Shown here: piece by piece, positions 50,877-58,731 of the stretch
Layout: every line of letters begins with the position of its first letter
Position numbering within the stretch: position 1 is the first letter of the stretch
Source of the DNA: CAHJXF01 sp038240015
GTDB taxonomy: Bacteria; Pseudomonadota; Gammaproteobacteria; Burkholderiales; Burkholderiaceae_D
Length of the DNA stretch: 64,000 nucleotides
Reading direction: 5' to 3'
Assembly: GCA_038240015.1 (NCBI GenBank)
Contig: JBBSEF010000001.1
Location: 74,242 to 138,241 of the forward strand
Position numbers and translations under genes: made by a program
The notes under the pieces: generated by a model
What the model was told of the DNA's origin: nothing
Seen by the model: only the letters and a program-made list of their open reading frames with translations
The model's database searches: none

Positions 50877-51542
50877 CTACGCCAATGCTTCGAACACGCG
50901 TGCGCGAATTTCGTCGACGCTGCCCGTGCCGGCTACCTTGCGATAGATCGGCGCCGCGGGCTCGCCGTCGCGCGATCCGTGGCGTGCCCAATCCGAGTAG
51001 TAGCCGATCAATACCTTGGTCTGATCGCGATAGACCTCGAGGCGCTTCTTGACGGTCTCTTCAAGATCGTCGTCGCGCTGGATCAGGGCTTCGCCGGTGA
51101 CGTCGTCGATGCCCGCGGTCTTCGGCGGATTGAAATGGATGTGATACACGCGGCCACTGCCGGGATGCACGCGCCGGCCGGAGATACGTTCGATGATGTC
51201 CGAATCGGGCACGGCGATTTCGAGCACGCGATCGATCGCCACATTCGCGCGCTTCATCGCATCGGCCTGCGGAACCGTGCGCGGGAAACCGTCGAACAGA
51301 TAACCGTTCGCGCAATCGGGCTCTCTGAGGCGGTCTTCGACGAGTCCGATGATGATGTCGTCGGACACCAGTGCGCCCGTGTCCATGACCTTCTTGGCCG
51401 CGATGCCGAGCGGCGTCTGCGCCTTGACCGCGGCGCGCAGCATGTCGCCCGTCGAAATCTGGGGAATGCCGTAGCGCTCGCGGATGAACTGGGCCTGCGT
51501 GCCCTTGCCCGCGCCAGGGGCGCCCAGCAGAATCAGGCGCAT
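50877..51542 (-). CDS. adk: Adenylate kinase
   Basis: Interconverts AMP, ATP and ADP. The P-loop LLGAPGAGKGTQAQFI is at residue 5, GFPRTVPQADAM near residue 85 and the LID domain RISGRRVHPGSGRVYH near residue 120. The LID lacks the four cysteines of zinc-binding forms. The 221-residue length is that of the long bacterial type. It lies 182 bp downstream of kdsB, a gap probably holding its own promoter. Confidence 0.97.
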   Translation of the reverse strand: MRLILLGAPGAGKGTQAQFIRERYGIPQISTGDMLRAAVKAQTPLGIAAKKVMDTGALVSDDIIIGLVEDRLREPDCANGYLFDGFPRTVPQADAMKRANVAIDRVLEIAVPDSDIIERISGRRVHPGSGRVYHIHFNPPKTAGIDDVTGEALIQRDDDLEETVKKRLEVYRDQTKVLIGYYSDWARHGSRDGEPAAPIYRKVAGTGSVDEIRARVFEALA

Positions 51543-51724
51543 GAAATTCTCTGCATCGCAGTCGTGCCTGGTGAGAACTCGGATGGGAAGGATGACCGGC
51601 TCACAACGTTGCGCGCGCCGTCGCGCGTCGTCGTAACAGGGTCAGCGTCGGTGCTCGCGATTCCGCTTTGCGGATCAGCAGGGCGCACGCCGACGCGAAC
51701 CTTACCGGATGATGGCCGGCACGG

Positions 51725-52606
51725 TCAATCGTTGCGCGCGTCGTTGTGCGCGTCGTCGACTGCACCGTCACGCGCTCGACCCGGCGCGCCGCCGGTCGCC
51801 GCGGCGATGTGCGTGCGCACGCGCTCCAGGTCTTCGGCCGTGTCGACGCCCGTCGCGGGCGCCTGGTCGGCTTCGAAGACGGCGATGCGGTAGCCGTGCC
51901 ACAGCGCGCGCAACTGCTCGAGAGATTCGAGCGCTTCGACGGGCGCGATGGCGAGCGTCGAGAACACCGAAAGAAAACTTGCCCGGTAGGCGTAGAGACC
52001 GATGTGCCGAAGCGCACGGAAGTGATTCGAATCATCGCCGTGCGCGGACATCGCTGCGAGGCCATCGCGATCCCATGGAATCGGTGCGCGCGAGAAATAG
52101 AGCGCGCGGCCTCGCGCATCGACGACGACCTTGACGACGTTGGGGTTGAACAGGTCTTTGCGCGTCGCGATCGAATGGCACGCCGTTGCGATCGCGCAGT
52201 CGGGCGCGGCGGCCAGCGTCATCGCCGCTTGCGCGATCAGCGCGGGGTCGACCAGCGGCTCGTCGCCCTGCACGTTGACGACGATCGTGTCGCGGGCGAG
52301 CGCGAGCCGCGACGCGACCTCGGCGATGCGGTCGGTCCCCGACGCGTGCGTAGCACTCGTCATCATCGCCTCGTATCCATGCGCGCGGACCGCAACGATG
52401 ACGGCTTCGTCATCGGTCGCGACGATCACGCGTTCGGCGCCGCTCTCTCGCGCGCGCTCCGCGACATGCACGACCATGGGCTTGCCCGCAATGTCGGCCA
52501 GCGGCTTGCCGGGCAACCGGGTCGAACCGCGTCGCGCCGGAACGATGGCGACGAAAGAAACGAGAGCGTCGAGATGCTCGCGCGTCATCGGCTGCCGGGA
52601 GATCAC
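51725..52606 (-). CDS. kdsB: 3-deoxy-manno-octulosonate cytidylyltransferase
   Basis: Activates Kdo as CMP-Kdo for lipopolysaccharide synthesis. VAIVPARRGSTRLPGKPLADI near residue 18, ATDDEAVIVA and VVNVQGDEPLVDPALI near residue 108 are the family motifs. The start is GTG at 52606 overlapping the trm112 stop (GTGA); ATG at 52588 is the alternative. At 293 residues it is longer than E. coli KdsB (248). Most of the excess is a C-terminal tail ending DDAHNDARND that is encoded by a 12-bp duplication. Confidence 0.95.
   Translation of the reverse strand: MISRQPMTREHLDALVSFVAIVPARRGSTRLPGKPLADIAGKPMVVHVAERARESGAERVIVATDDEAVIVAVRAHGYEAMMTSATHASGTDRIAEVASRLALARDTIVVNVQGDEPLVDPALIAQAAMTLAAAPDCAIATACHSIATRKDLFNPNVVKVVVDARGRALYFSRAPIPWDRDGLAAMSAHGDDSNHFRALRHIGLYAYRASFLSVFSTLAIAPVEALESLEQLRALWHGYRIAVFEADQAPATGVDTAEDLERVRTHIAAATGGAPGRARDGAVDDAHNDARND
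51731..51754. repeat. 12-bp tandem duplication at the kdsB 3' end
   Basis: GTTGCGCGCGTC followed by GTTGTGCGCGTC (plus strand) encodes DAHNDARN just before the kdsB stop. Confidence 0.75.
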
Positions 52607-52803
52607 TTGGCCGACTGCGGATCGCGCGGCGCGGGATCGGGGTCGAGTCGCCGCGCTTCGGACTCGAGCATTACGGGGATGCCGTCGCGGATCGGATACG
52701 CGAGCCGCGCGGCCTCCGAGACGAGCTCCTGCTTGGCCTTGTCATAGGTCAGGGGGCCCTTGGTCACGGGACAGACGAGGATCTCGAGCAGTCGGGGGTC
52801 CAT
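52603..52803 (-). CDS. Trm112 family protein
   Basis: A 66-residue zinc-ribbon-like protein, bacterial relative of the Trm112 methyltransferase partner. It begins LLEILVCPVTKGPL and ends IPVMLESEARRL, the usual pattern. It keeps the CP of the N-terminal half only. It is consistently found between lpxK and kdsB in proteobacteria. The start is ATG at 52803, and the stop overlaps the kdsB GTG. Confidence 0.92.
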   Translation of the reverse strand: MDPRLLEILVCPVTKGPLTYDKAKQELVSEAARLAYPIRDGIPVMLESEARRLDPDPAPRDPQSAK

Positions 52804-52831
52804 ACGCGGGTCCGGGTGAGGGGATATCGAA

Positions 52832-53941
52832 TCAGGCGGTGGATGCAGACGTCTGGTTGCCGGTCTTGCTGCCGCCGACGTGCTCGAGCAGCGCGACGAC
52901 CAGTGCCGGATCGAGCTCCGCGGATACCGGCACGGCCCACATGCGCGGCTCGACGAAGCGCCTGCATTTGACGGCATCCTTTTCGGTCATCAACACGACT
53001 TCCGAGTAGCGATCGAGAAACGGATTGTGGCGGTACCGATAGTGATCGTCCAGCGGCATGCGATGAAACTTCAAACCGGCGCGATACAGGAGCGCGAAGA
53101 AGCGGCTCGGGTTGCCGATGCCCGCGGCGGCGGTCAGCCTGCGGCCGCGGAATAGTTGGAGTGAACGCGTTTCCTGCGGCGTGTTGACGCGATACGCATC
53201 GCCGGCCAGCAGCGTCATCCGATAAGGAGAACGCGTCGGCGCCGCATTCCCGGGAAGTGCCGGAAGTACCGCGTCGTCGCCGTTCAGGACGATGGCATCT
53301 ATGTCGAGCAGGCGATCGAGAGGCTCGCGCAATGGACCTGCGGGAATCATGCGACCGTTGCCTGCGCCGCGCGCATCGAAGACCGCGATTTCGAAGTTGC
53401 GCGCCAACGCGTAATGCTGAAGGCCGTCGTCGGCGATCAGCACATCCACTTCGGGATGCGCGGCAAGCAATGCGCGGGCGGCTGCGACGCGCCTCTTCCC
53501 GACGAAGACCGGCGCTCCGGTTCGATAGCGAATCAAGACCGCTTCGTCGCCGAAACGATCGGCGGCATTTTCGATCGAGTCATCCACGCGCTCGACCGCG
53601 GTTTTCGATTGGGTCGCCGTGCCGCCATAACCGCGCGAGACGACGCCGGGCGCGTAGCCCTCGCGTCGCAAAGCCTCGATCAACGCGATCACGAGAGGCG
53701 TCTTGCCCGATCCGCCGACCGTGATATTGCCAACCACGACCACCGGAACCGGCATGCGTTGGACGCTGAAGCCAAGCAGTCGAAAGCGAAGCCGCCGTGC
53801 GGCGACGGCTATCCGAAACACCAGCGAGAACGGAATCAGCGCCAGAGGCAACAACCGCGGAAACACCCGCCTGCCCTTGGTATGGCGGCGCGATCCCGAG
53901 ACGCCGCCGAACCAGATTTCTTCAAGCTCGCGACTCATCAT
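52832..53941 (-). CDS. lpxK: Tetraacyldisaccharide 4'-kinase
   Basis: Inner-membrane kinase that phosphorylates the lipid A precursor. A membrane-associated N-terminus (LLPLALIPFSLVFRIAVAARR) precedes the Walker A loop VVGNITVGGSGKTPLVIAL near residue 70. SRGYGG and DVLIADDGLQHYALAR follow, all family hallmarks. The 369-residue length is slightly above the usual 330-345. It lies 85 bp after exbD and 28 bp before trm112. Confidence 0.96.
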   Translation of the reverse strand: MMSRELEEIWFGGVSGSRRHTKGRRVFPRLLPLALIPFSLVFRIAVAARRLRFRLLGFSVQRMPVPVVVVGNITVGGSGKTPLVIALIEALRREGYAPGVVSRGYGGTATQSKTAVERVDDSIENAADRFGDEAVLIRYRTGAPVFVGKRRVAAARALLAAHPEVDVLIADDGLQHYALARNFEIAVFDARGAGNGRMIPAGPLREPLDRLLDIDAIVLNGDDAVLPALPGNAAPTRSPYRMTLLAGDAYRVNTPQETRSLQLFRGRRLTAAAGIGNPSRFFALLYRAGLKFHRMPLDDHYRYRHNPFLDRYSEVVLMTEKDAVKCRRFVEPRMWAVPVSAELDPALVVALLEHVGGSKTGNQTSASTA

Positions 53942-54026
53942 GGAGCGGTTCTCGGAAGCGACGACACCCGGGCCGTCATTGCCGAAGCGGGCAGCGCAGT
54001 GGGCGCGATCGGACGTCGATCAATGG

Positions 54027-54449
54027 CTACTTCGACTGCGAGGTCTGGGTTGCGAAAGTGATTTGCGCAATCTGAGCGGCGCGCGCGGCCTCCATCACGT
54101 TGATCACCGACTGATGCGTCGCCTGCGCATCGGCATTGATCACGATCACCGGGTCCTTGCGCGTAGCCGCGCTGGCTCGAATCGCTTCGGCAATGCCGTT
54201 CGCATCGCGCACACCGAGTGACTTGCCGTCGACGGTATAGCGGCCATCCTGCGTGACGGACACATCGATTTCCGCAGGCCGTTGCGACGCCTTCTCGGCA
54301 TCGGCGGTGGGCAAAGTGATCTGCAACTCGGCGAACTTCGAATAGGTCGTCGTCACCATCAGAAAAATAATGATCACGAGAAACAGATCGATGAGCGGGA
54401 TCAGGTTGATCTCCGGCTCTTCCCGGTGCGACCCCTTCTTGAAGTTCAT
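54027..54449 (-). CDS. exbD: ExbD/TolR family biopolymer transport protein
   Basis: A 140-residue inner-membrane protein that works with ExbB to use the proton gradient for TonB-type outer membrane transport or a related task. INLIPLIDLFLVIIIFLMVTT is the single membrane segment with the conserved Asp near residue 21, followed by a periplasmic beta domain (VIVINADAQATHQSVINVM). It starts with ATG at 54449, 66 bp after exbB. Confidence 0.93.
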   Translation of the reverse strand: MNFKKGSHREEPEINLIPLIDLFLVIIIFLMVTTTYSKFAELQITLPTADAEKASQRPAEIDVSVTQDGRYTVDGKSLGVRDANGIAEAIRASAATRKDPVIVINADAQATHQSVINVMEAARAAQIAQITFATQTSQSK

Positions 54450-54485
54450 GAGCGAGCGAACTCCACGCAAGACCAGGATGCGGAC

Positions 54486-54521
54486 GACGCCGCGGGCGAT
54501 GCCGCGGGCGACGCGCTAGAC
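54486..54521. repeat. 12-bp tandem repeat at the exbB stop codon
   Basis: GACGCCGCGGGC, GATGCCGCGGGC and a partial GACGCGCTAGAC; the exbB stop lies in the third unit. Confidence 0.75.
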
Positions 54522-55127
54522 ACTGCGTTCGCCGTGCACGATGTCGACGAAGCGGACCGCCTGCTGTTCCATCTCCACCACCAGGCCATCGACCTTGCCG
54601 CGAAAGTGGCGATAGAAAATCAACGAGGGGATCGCCACCACGAGGCCGAACGCCGTGTTGTAGAGCGAAACCGAAATGCCGTGCGCGAGCTGCACGGGAT
54701 TGGTCCCGCCCGAGGGCGCCTGCGAGCCGAAGATTTCGATCATGCCGATCACGGTGCCGAACAGGCCGAGCAGGGGCGCCGCGGTCGCGATCGTTCCGAG
54801 ATGATTGAGAAAGCGTTCGAGGTCGTGCGCGACCGCGCGTCCGGCTTCCTCGATCGATTCCTTCATGACTTCGCGCGAAGCGTTTTCGTTTCGCATTCCC
54901 GCGCCGAGCACGCGCCCGAGCGGCGAATTGATCTCGAGCCGACGGACGATGTCGGGCGTGACCTTGCGGGAGCGATAAAGGCCGACGACTTCGTCGAGCA
55001 GATTGCTCGGGATGATCTTCGAGCGTCGCAGGACGATGGACCGTTCGATGATCAATGCGAGAGCGATGATTGATGCGAAGAGCAGGAACCATATCGGCCA
55101 GCCGGCCGCGAGAAAAATCGAACCCAA
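54516..55127 (-). CDS. exbB: MotA/TolQ/ExbB proton channel family protein
   Basis: Partner of ExbD in a proton-driven energy transducer. The 203-residue form has SIFLAAGWPIWFLLFASIIAL as first membrane segment, then LGTIATAAPLLGLFGTVIGMIEIF and the last channel helix (FGLVVAIPSLIFYRHF). I place the start at TTG (55127): AGGAG lies exactly six bases upstream and the N-terminus then matches the family. In-frame ATGs at 55175 and 55274 add unrelated sequence. Confidence 0.92.
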   Translation of the reverse strand: MGSIFLAAGWPIWFLLFASIIALALIIERSIVLRRSKIIPSNLLDEVVGLYRSRKVTPDIVRRLEINSPLGRVLGAGMRNENASREVMKESIEEAGRAVAHDLERFLNHLGTIATAAPLLGLFGTVIGMIEIFGSQAPSGGTNPVQLAHGISVSLYNTAFGLVVAIPSLIFYRHFRGKVDGLVVEMEQQAVRFVDIVHGERSV

Positions 55128-55595
55128 ACGTTGCTCCTGATGGGGAAAGGCCGACGGGATGTATCGAGCGGGCATTGAACCAGGCGGCGCCTGATCCGCA
55201 AGAGCCCGCGACGATCGCCGCTGATTCGCGCTCGAATCGACCTGCAATGTAGCCTTTCGAACCATCGTCGGCAAGCCGAGAGGCTCTTGAGGATGAAACG
55301 AAATGCGGCGAGCCGAGCGGATCGACGTGGACCATAGCCGGCGAACCGTCCGGTGTGGATAACTCTGTGCATATCCATTGGAGCAAAGCTCGCTATGCTG
55401 TTCTCATCGCGAGAACGCTCGCAGCTGCAGGCCCGAGAATCTTGAATCGAAAGCGCTTTACCGGAGCGAACCGCGGCGCAATGCGGATCTGGTCTGGAGT
55501 GACCGGCCGGCTCCGATGTGGACAAATGGTCTTGCACCCGGTCCCGTCCCTCAATAATCTCGCGCCTTTCCAGCACAAATCATCTCGAAACCCGC
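55128..55595. other. Divergent intergenic region exbB/xseA with DnaA-box-like sites
   Basis: In 468 bp I find no gene or RNA. TGTGGATAA at 55354-55362 is a perfect DnaA-box consensus (reverse of TTATCCACA), and TGTGGACAA at 55517-55525 is a one-mismatch version. TTGCAC (55532-55537) and AATAAT (55553-55558), 15 bp apart, are a possible weak xseA promoter. Confidence 0.4.
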
Positions 55596-56975
55596 ATGAA
55601 TTCTGACCTCGTTCCATCGGATGCAATATCGGCGCCGCGTGTCGTCCCGATCGGCGAGTTGGTCCGCCTCGTCGGCTCGCTGCTCGATCGATCGTTTTCG
55701 TTGTTGTGGGTCGGCGGTGAAATTTCCAATCTCACGCGTGCTGCCTCGGGCCACTGGTATTTCGTACTCAAGGATCGCGACGCGCAAGTGCGCTGCGTGA
55801 TGTTTCGCAATCGAAATCAAAACCTCGAGTGGGGTCCGCGAGAAGGCGATCGCGTCGAGGCGCGCGTGCTCGTCGGCCTGTACGCGCCGCGCGGCGAATT
55901 CCAGTTGCAGGTCGAACAGATGCGACGCGCCGGCGCGGGCGCGCTGTTCGAAGCCTTCCTTCGCATCAAGGCGAAGCTCGAAGCCGAAGGCCTGTTCGAA
56001 GCGAGCCGCAAGCGTTCGCTGCCTATGCATCCACGCGCCATCGCGATCGTCACGTCGTTGCAGGCGGCCGCCTTGCGCGATGTGCTGACGACTCTTTCGC
56101 GCCGCGCGCCGCACGTGGACATCCTCGTCTTTCCTACGCCGGTGCAAGGCGAAGAAGCGCCTCCGCGTATCGTCGAAGCGATCGTCGCGGCCTCGCGGCA
56201 TCGCGTGGCGAATCGCATCGATGTGCTTCTGCTGGTCCGCGGCGGGGGCAGCATCGAGGACCTGTGGGCGTACAACGACGAGCGGGTCGCGTATGCCATC
56301 GCCGCGGCTGCGATCCCGGTGATCAGCGGCGTCGGGCATGAGACCGACTTCACGATTGCGGACTTCGTCGCCGATCTGCGCGCGCCCACGCCGACGGCTG
56401 CCGCGGAGCTCGCGAGTCCCGATGCCGATGCGTTGCGGATGCGGCTCGCAGAGCGGCGCGATGGGATCGCGCGCGCGATGGATCGCACCATCAATATCCT
56501 CACGCAGCGAGTGGATGAAGCAACCCGTCGCCTTCGGTCGCCGGCTCAACGGCTGGCCATTGCGCGGCAGACTTTCGAACAACGATTGCGAAGTCTCGTG
56601 AGGGCGCAAGACCATGCGCTGTCGCGCGGACGGGGTTCGCTGGCGATGTCGGCGCAGCGTTTGAGAGCGGCCGCGCCGGCGCTCGAGTTGCTCTTCGCGC
56701 GACAACGCCGCCTGCGCGAGCGATTCGATGCGGGCTTCGGCGAAAAGATGCGCACGGCTACACACGCGCTCGAAAGCCTGCGTCAGCGACTCGGCTTGCT
56801 CGACCCGAAGTCCGTACTCGAGCGCGGCTATGCGATCGCGCTCGATGCGCGAGGCAACCTGGTTCGCGACGCCGCTCGATTGCGCGTGGGCGAACGCGTG
56901 AACATCGAAGTCGCGCGCGGCCGTTTCGAATCGAAGGTGGTCGAAAGCAGCGAAGACGTGTCAGCCCGCGACTGA
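55596..56975 (+). CDS. xseA: Exodeoxyribonuclease VII large subunit
   Basis: Catalytic subunit of the single-strand-specific nuclease, 459 residues. An OB-fold N-terminus (LWVGGEISNLTRAASGHWYFVLKD) is followed by the nuclease core: IAIVTSLQAAALRDVL near residue 150, VLLLVRGGGSIEDLWAYNDE near residue 210 and GVGHETDFTIADFVADLRAPTPTAAAE near residue 245. A long coiled-coil region completes it. The ATG at 55596 fits the family. xseB lies 30 kb upstream. Confidence 0.97.
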   Translation: MNSDLVPSDAISAPRVVPIGELVRLVGSLLDRSFSLLWVGGEISNLTRAASGHWYFVLKDRDAQVRCVMFRNRNQNLEWGPREGDRVEARVLVGLYAPRGEFQLQVEQMRRAGAGALFEAFLRIKAKLEAEGLFEASRKRSLPMHPRAIAIVTSLQAAALRDVLTTLSRRAPHVDILVFPTPVQGEEAPPRIVEAIVAASRHRVANRIDVLLLVRGGGSIEDLWAYNDERVAYAIAAAAIPVISGVGHETDFTIADFVADLRAPTPTAAAELASPDADALRMRLAERRDGIARAMDRTINILTQRVDEATRRLRSPAQRLAIARQTFEQRLRSLVRAQDHALSRGRGSLAMSAQRLRAAAPALELLFARQRRLRERFDAGFGEKMRTATHALESLRQRLGLLDPKSVLERGYAIALDARGNLVRDAARLRVGERVNIEVARGRFESKVVESSEDVSARD

Positions 56976-57073
56976 ATCACGCACCCGCGTCGCCCGCTCG
57001 TTTCGATAGCGCAATAGAATTCCGCCTCATGCCCGCCCCTGCCATCAGCCAGGGCCATCTGCCAGGAGAAGTC

Positions 57074-57649
57074 ATGGAACATAAACTGCCGCCGCTCCCG
57101 TACGCCATGGACGCGCTCGCTCCCCACATTTCCAAGGAGACCCTTGAATATCACTACGGGAAACACCATCAGACCTACGTCACGAATCTGAACAACCTCA
57201 TCAAGGGAACCGAATTCGAGAATGCCTCGCTCGAAGACATCGTCAAGAAAGCTTCCGGCGGCGTCTTCAACAATGCGGCTCAGGTATGGAACCACACGTT
57301 CTACTGGAATAGTCTTTCGCCTGATGGCGGCGGCGAAGCAACCGGCGCGATCGGCGATGCGATCAAGGCCAAGTGGGGAGACTTCGCAGCGTTCAAGGAA
57401 GCCTTTACCAAAGCGGCGGTAGGCCAATTCGGTTCGGGCTGGGCGTGGCTCGTCAAGAAGGGCGGCGGCGTCGATATCGTGACTACCAGCAATGCCGAAA
57501 CACCGCTCAAGGGTTCGGACAAGCCGTTACTGACTTGCGATGTATGGGAGCACGCGTACTACATCGATTATCGGAATGCTCGACCCAAATATATGGAAGC
57601 GTTCTGGAACATCGTCAATTGGGATTTCGCCTCAAAGAATTCAGGCTGA
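57074..57649 (+). CDS. sodB: Superoxide dismutase [Fe]
   Basis: Cytosolic iron superoxide dismutase of 191 residues. The metal ligands sit in LEYHYGKHHQTYV (His26 region), AAQVWNHTFYW (His73 region), and DVWEHAYYIDYRNARPKY (Asp and His). The combination AQVWNHTFYW with FGSGWAWLV is the FeSOD type. CAGGAG precedes the ATG at 57074, and TAGAAT at 57015-57020 could be its -10. The stop falls inside a 13-bp duplication. Confidence 0.97.
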   Translation: MEHKLPPLPYAMDALAPHISKETLEYHYGKHHQTYVTNLNNLIKGTEFENASLEDIVKKASGGVFNNAAQVWNHTFYWNSLSPDGGGEATGAIGDAIKAKWGDFAAFKEAFTKAAVGQFGSGWAWLVKKGGGVDIVTTSNAETPLKGSDKPLLTCDVWEHAYYIDYRNARPKYMEAFWNIVNWDFASKNSG

Positions 57650-57668
57650 ATTCGAAGGCTGAATTCGG
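57643..57668. repeat. 13-bp tandem duplication at the sodB stop codon
   Basis: AGGCTGAATTCGA followed by AGGCTGAATTCGG; the first copy contains the sodB stop. Confidence 0.8.
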
Positions 57669-57691
57669 CGCATCCATTTCTGAAAATCGTG

Positions 57692-57751
57692 ACCCGCTCG
57701 AAAGGTATTTTCTTTCGAGCCGTTGCGATTCCAGAGCACTACGGAGCGGGT
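57692..57751. terminator. Overlapping hairpins between sodB and DUF192
   Basis: GCTCGAAAG (57696-57704) pairs with CTTTCGAGC (57712-57720), a perfect 9-bp stem with a 7-nt loop. An alternative pairing uses ACCCGCTC (57692-57699) and GAGCGGGT (57744-57751). The two share bases and exclude each other. No T-run follows, so termination is not certain. Confidence 0.5.
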
Positions 57752-58233
57752 TTCGGCAAGCCGGATATTTTCATTCCGGCTGAAATGCCGTGTCTTGAAA
57801 ACCACCCGCGATTCATTTCGAGGGCGAAGCGCGCGGGCTTTTTTGCGCAATGATTATCTTCGGTTTGAGGCGCCATATCTTCGATATTCAAAATCCGCCC
57901 ATCATCGGCAATGAAGGCCACCGAAAGCGGAATCAGGGTGTTCTTCATCCACATGCACTGCGCAGCGGGCTGATCGAAAAGAAACACCATGCCCTGATTG
58001 GCGCCCATTTGCTGCCGCTGCATCAGGCCGCGCGCGCGCTCGGACGGCGTCGCCGCGACCTCGGCGCGAATCAGGTGGATACCCGCCGAAAGCGGGATGA
58101 CGGTGAATTCGGTCGGCGCGTTTTGCGACCAGACCGGAGAGACCCATGAAAGGAGCGCCGCGCATATCGCCATCGACCTGCTGGCGTTGCGGGCTGCGCG
58201 ATGACGCGCTTGAAACCGTTCGGTCGATTGCAT
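57739..58233 (-). CDS. DUF192 family exported protein
   Basis: A 164-residue protein with a signal peptide (MAICAALLSWVSPVWSQ). The DUF192 core follows: IRAEVAATPSERARGLMQRQQM, GMVFLFDQPAAQCMWMKNTLIPLSVAFI and ALEMNRGWFSRHGI. Function unknown; in betaproteobacteria it is often near icd, as here. The ATG at 58233 is used. An internal ATG at the signal core is an alternative. Confidence 0.9.
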   Translation of the reverse strand: MQSTERFQARHRAARNASRSMAICAALLSWVSPVWSQNAPTEFTVIPLSAGIHLIRAEVAATPSERARGLMQRQQMGANQGMVFLFDQPAAQCMWMKNTLIPLSVAFIADDGRILNIEDMAPQTEDNHCAKKPARFALEMNRGWFSRHGISAGMKISGLPKPAP

Positions 58234-58266
58234 GAGCAAGGTGGAGATCGAAATGGTTTGAGTGCG

Positions 58267-58294
58267 GCCGATTTGAATGCGCCGATTTGAATGC
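58267..58294. repeat. 14-bp tandem duplication upstream of DUF192
   Basis: Two perfect copies of GCCGATTTGAATGC in the DUF192 leader, followed by a degenerate third. Confidence 0.8.
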
Positions 58295-58356
58295 GCGACT
58301 TGGAATACGCGTGGTGCAAACAGATAAGTTTATTCGACACGTCCACTCGAATCGTC

Positions 58357-58386
58357 AAAAAAAAACCGGCACCCAGGAGTGCCGGT
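58357..58386 (-). terminator. Terminator after the MXKDX repeat protein gene
   Basis: On the minus strand ACCGGCAC and GTGCCGGT arms (58365-58372 and 58379-58386) are followed by a run of nine T. Confidence 0.85.
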
Positions 58387-58424
58387 CATTCTCGGCGCAA
58401 AGCCGATCAGCAAAAAAACGCTGC

Positions 58425-58721
58425 TTAGTTCAGGGGCTTGTCGCCAACCTTTTCAGCGCGCTTCATCTTGCGAGCGGCACGCTTCGACTTGGCAGCTTCC
58501 TTTTTATCCATCGACATGGCCATCTTGTCGTCCTTCTTCATCATTGCGTCGTCTTTCTTCATCATGTCGTCTTTCTTCATCATTGCGTCGTCCTTCTTCA
58601 TTTCCATCTTCGCGGGCGCGCCCGTGCCGGTGGGCGGCTGAACCGGGGGCGTTGCGTTGGTTTGCGCGAAGGCGGCGGATGCGAACAACGATGCAACCAG
58701 GGTAGCGATGAGCTTGCTCAT
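58425..58721 (-). CDS. MXKDX pentapeptide-repeat exported protein
   Basis: A 98-residue secreted protein. The signal peptide KLIATLVASLFASAAFAQ is followed by a Pro/Thr-rich stretch and a Met-Lys-Lys-Asp-Asp repeat region (about four to five copies near residues 40-68), ending in a basic tail. It fits the pentapeptide MXKDX repeat family of Burkholderia and Ralstonia, whose function is unknown. Copy number is likely variable. It is followed by a strong terminator and lies 10 bp after the rluE stop on the same strand. Confidence 0.85.
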   Translation of the reverse strand: MSKLIATLVASLFASAAFAQTNATPPVQPPTGTGAPAKMEMKKDDAMMKKDDMMKKDDAMMKKDDKMAMSMDKKEAAKSKRAARKMKRAEKVGDKPLN

Positions 58722-58731
58722 GGTAATTTCC

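Noticed and set aside
55354..55525. Chromosomal origin of replication
   Set aside because: Only two DnaA-box-like sites, with no AT-rich unwinding region and no dnaA, dnaN or gidA nearby.
58507..58613. CRISPR array in the MXKDX region
   Set aside because: The repeated DNA is coding, units are short and contiguous, and there are no spacers or cas genes.
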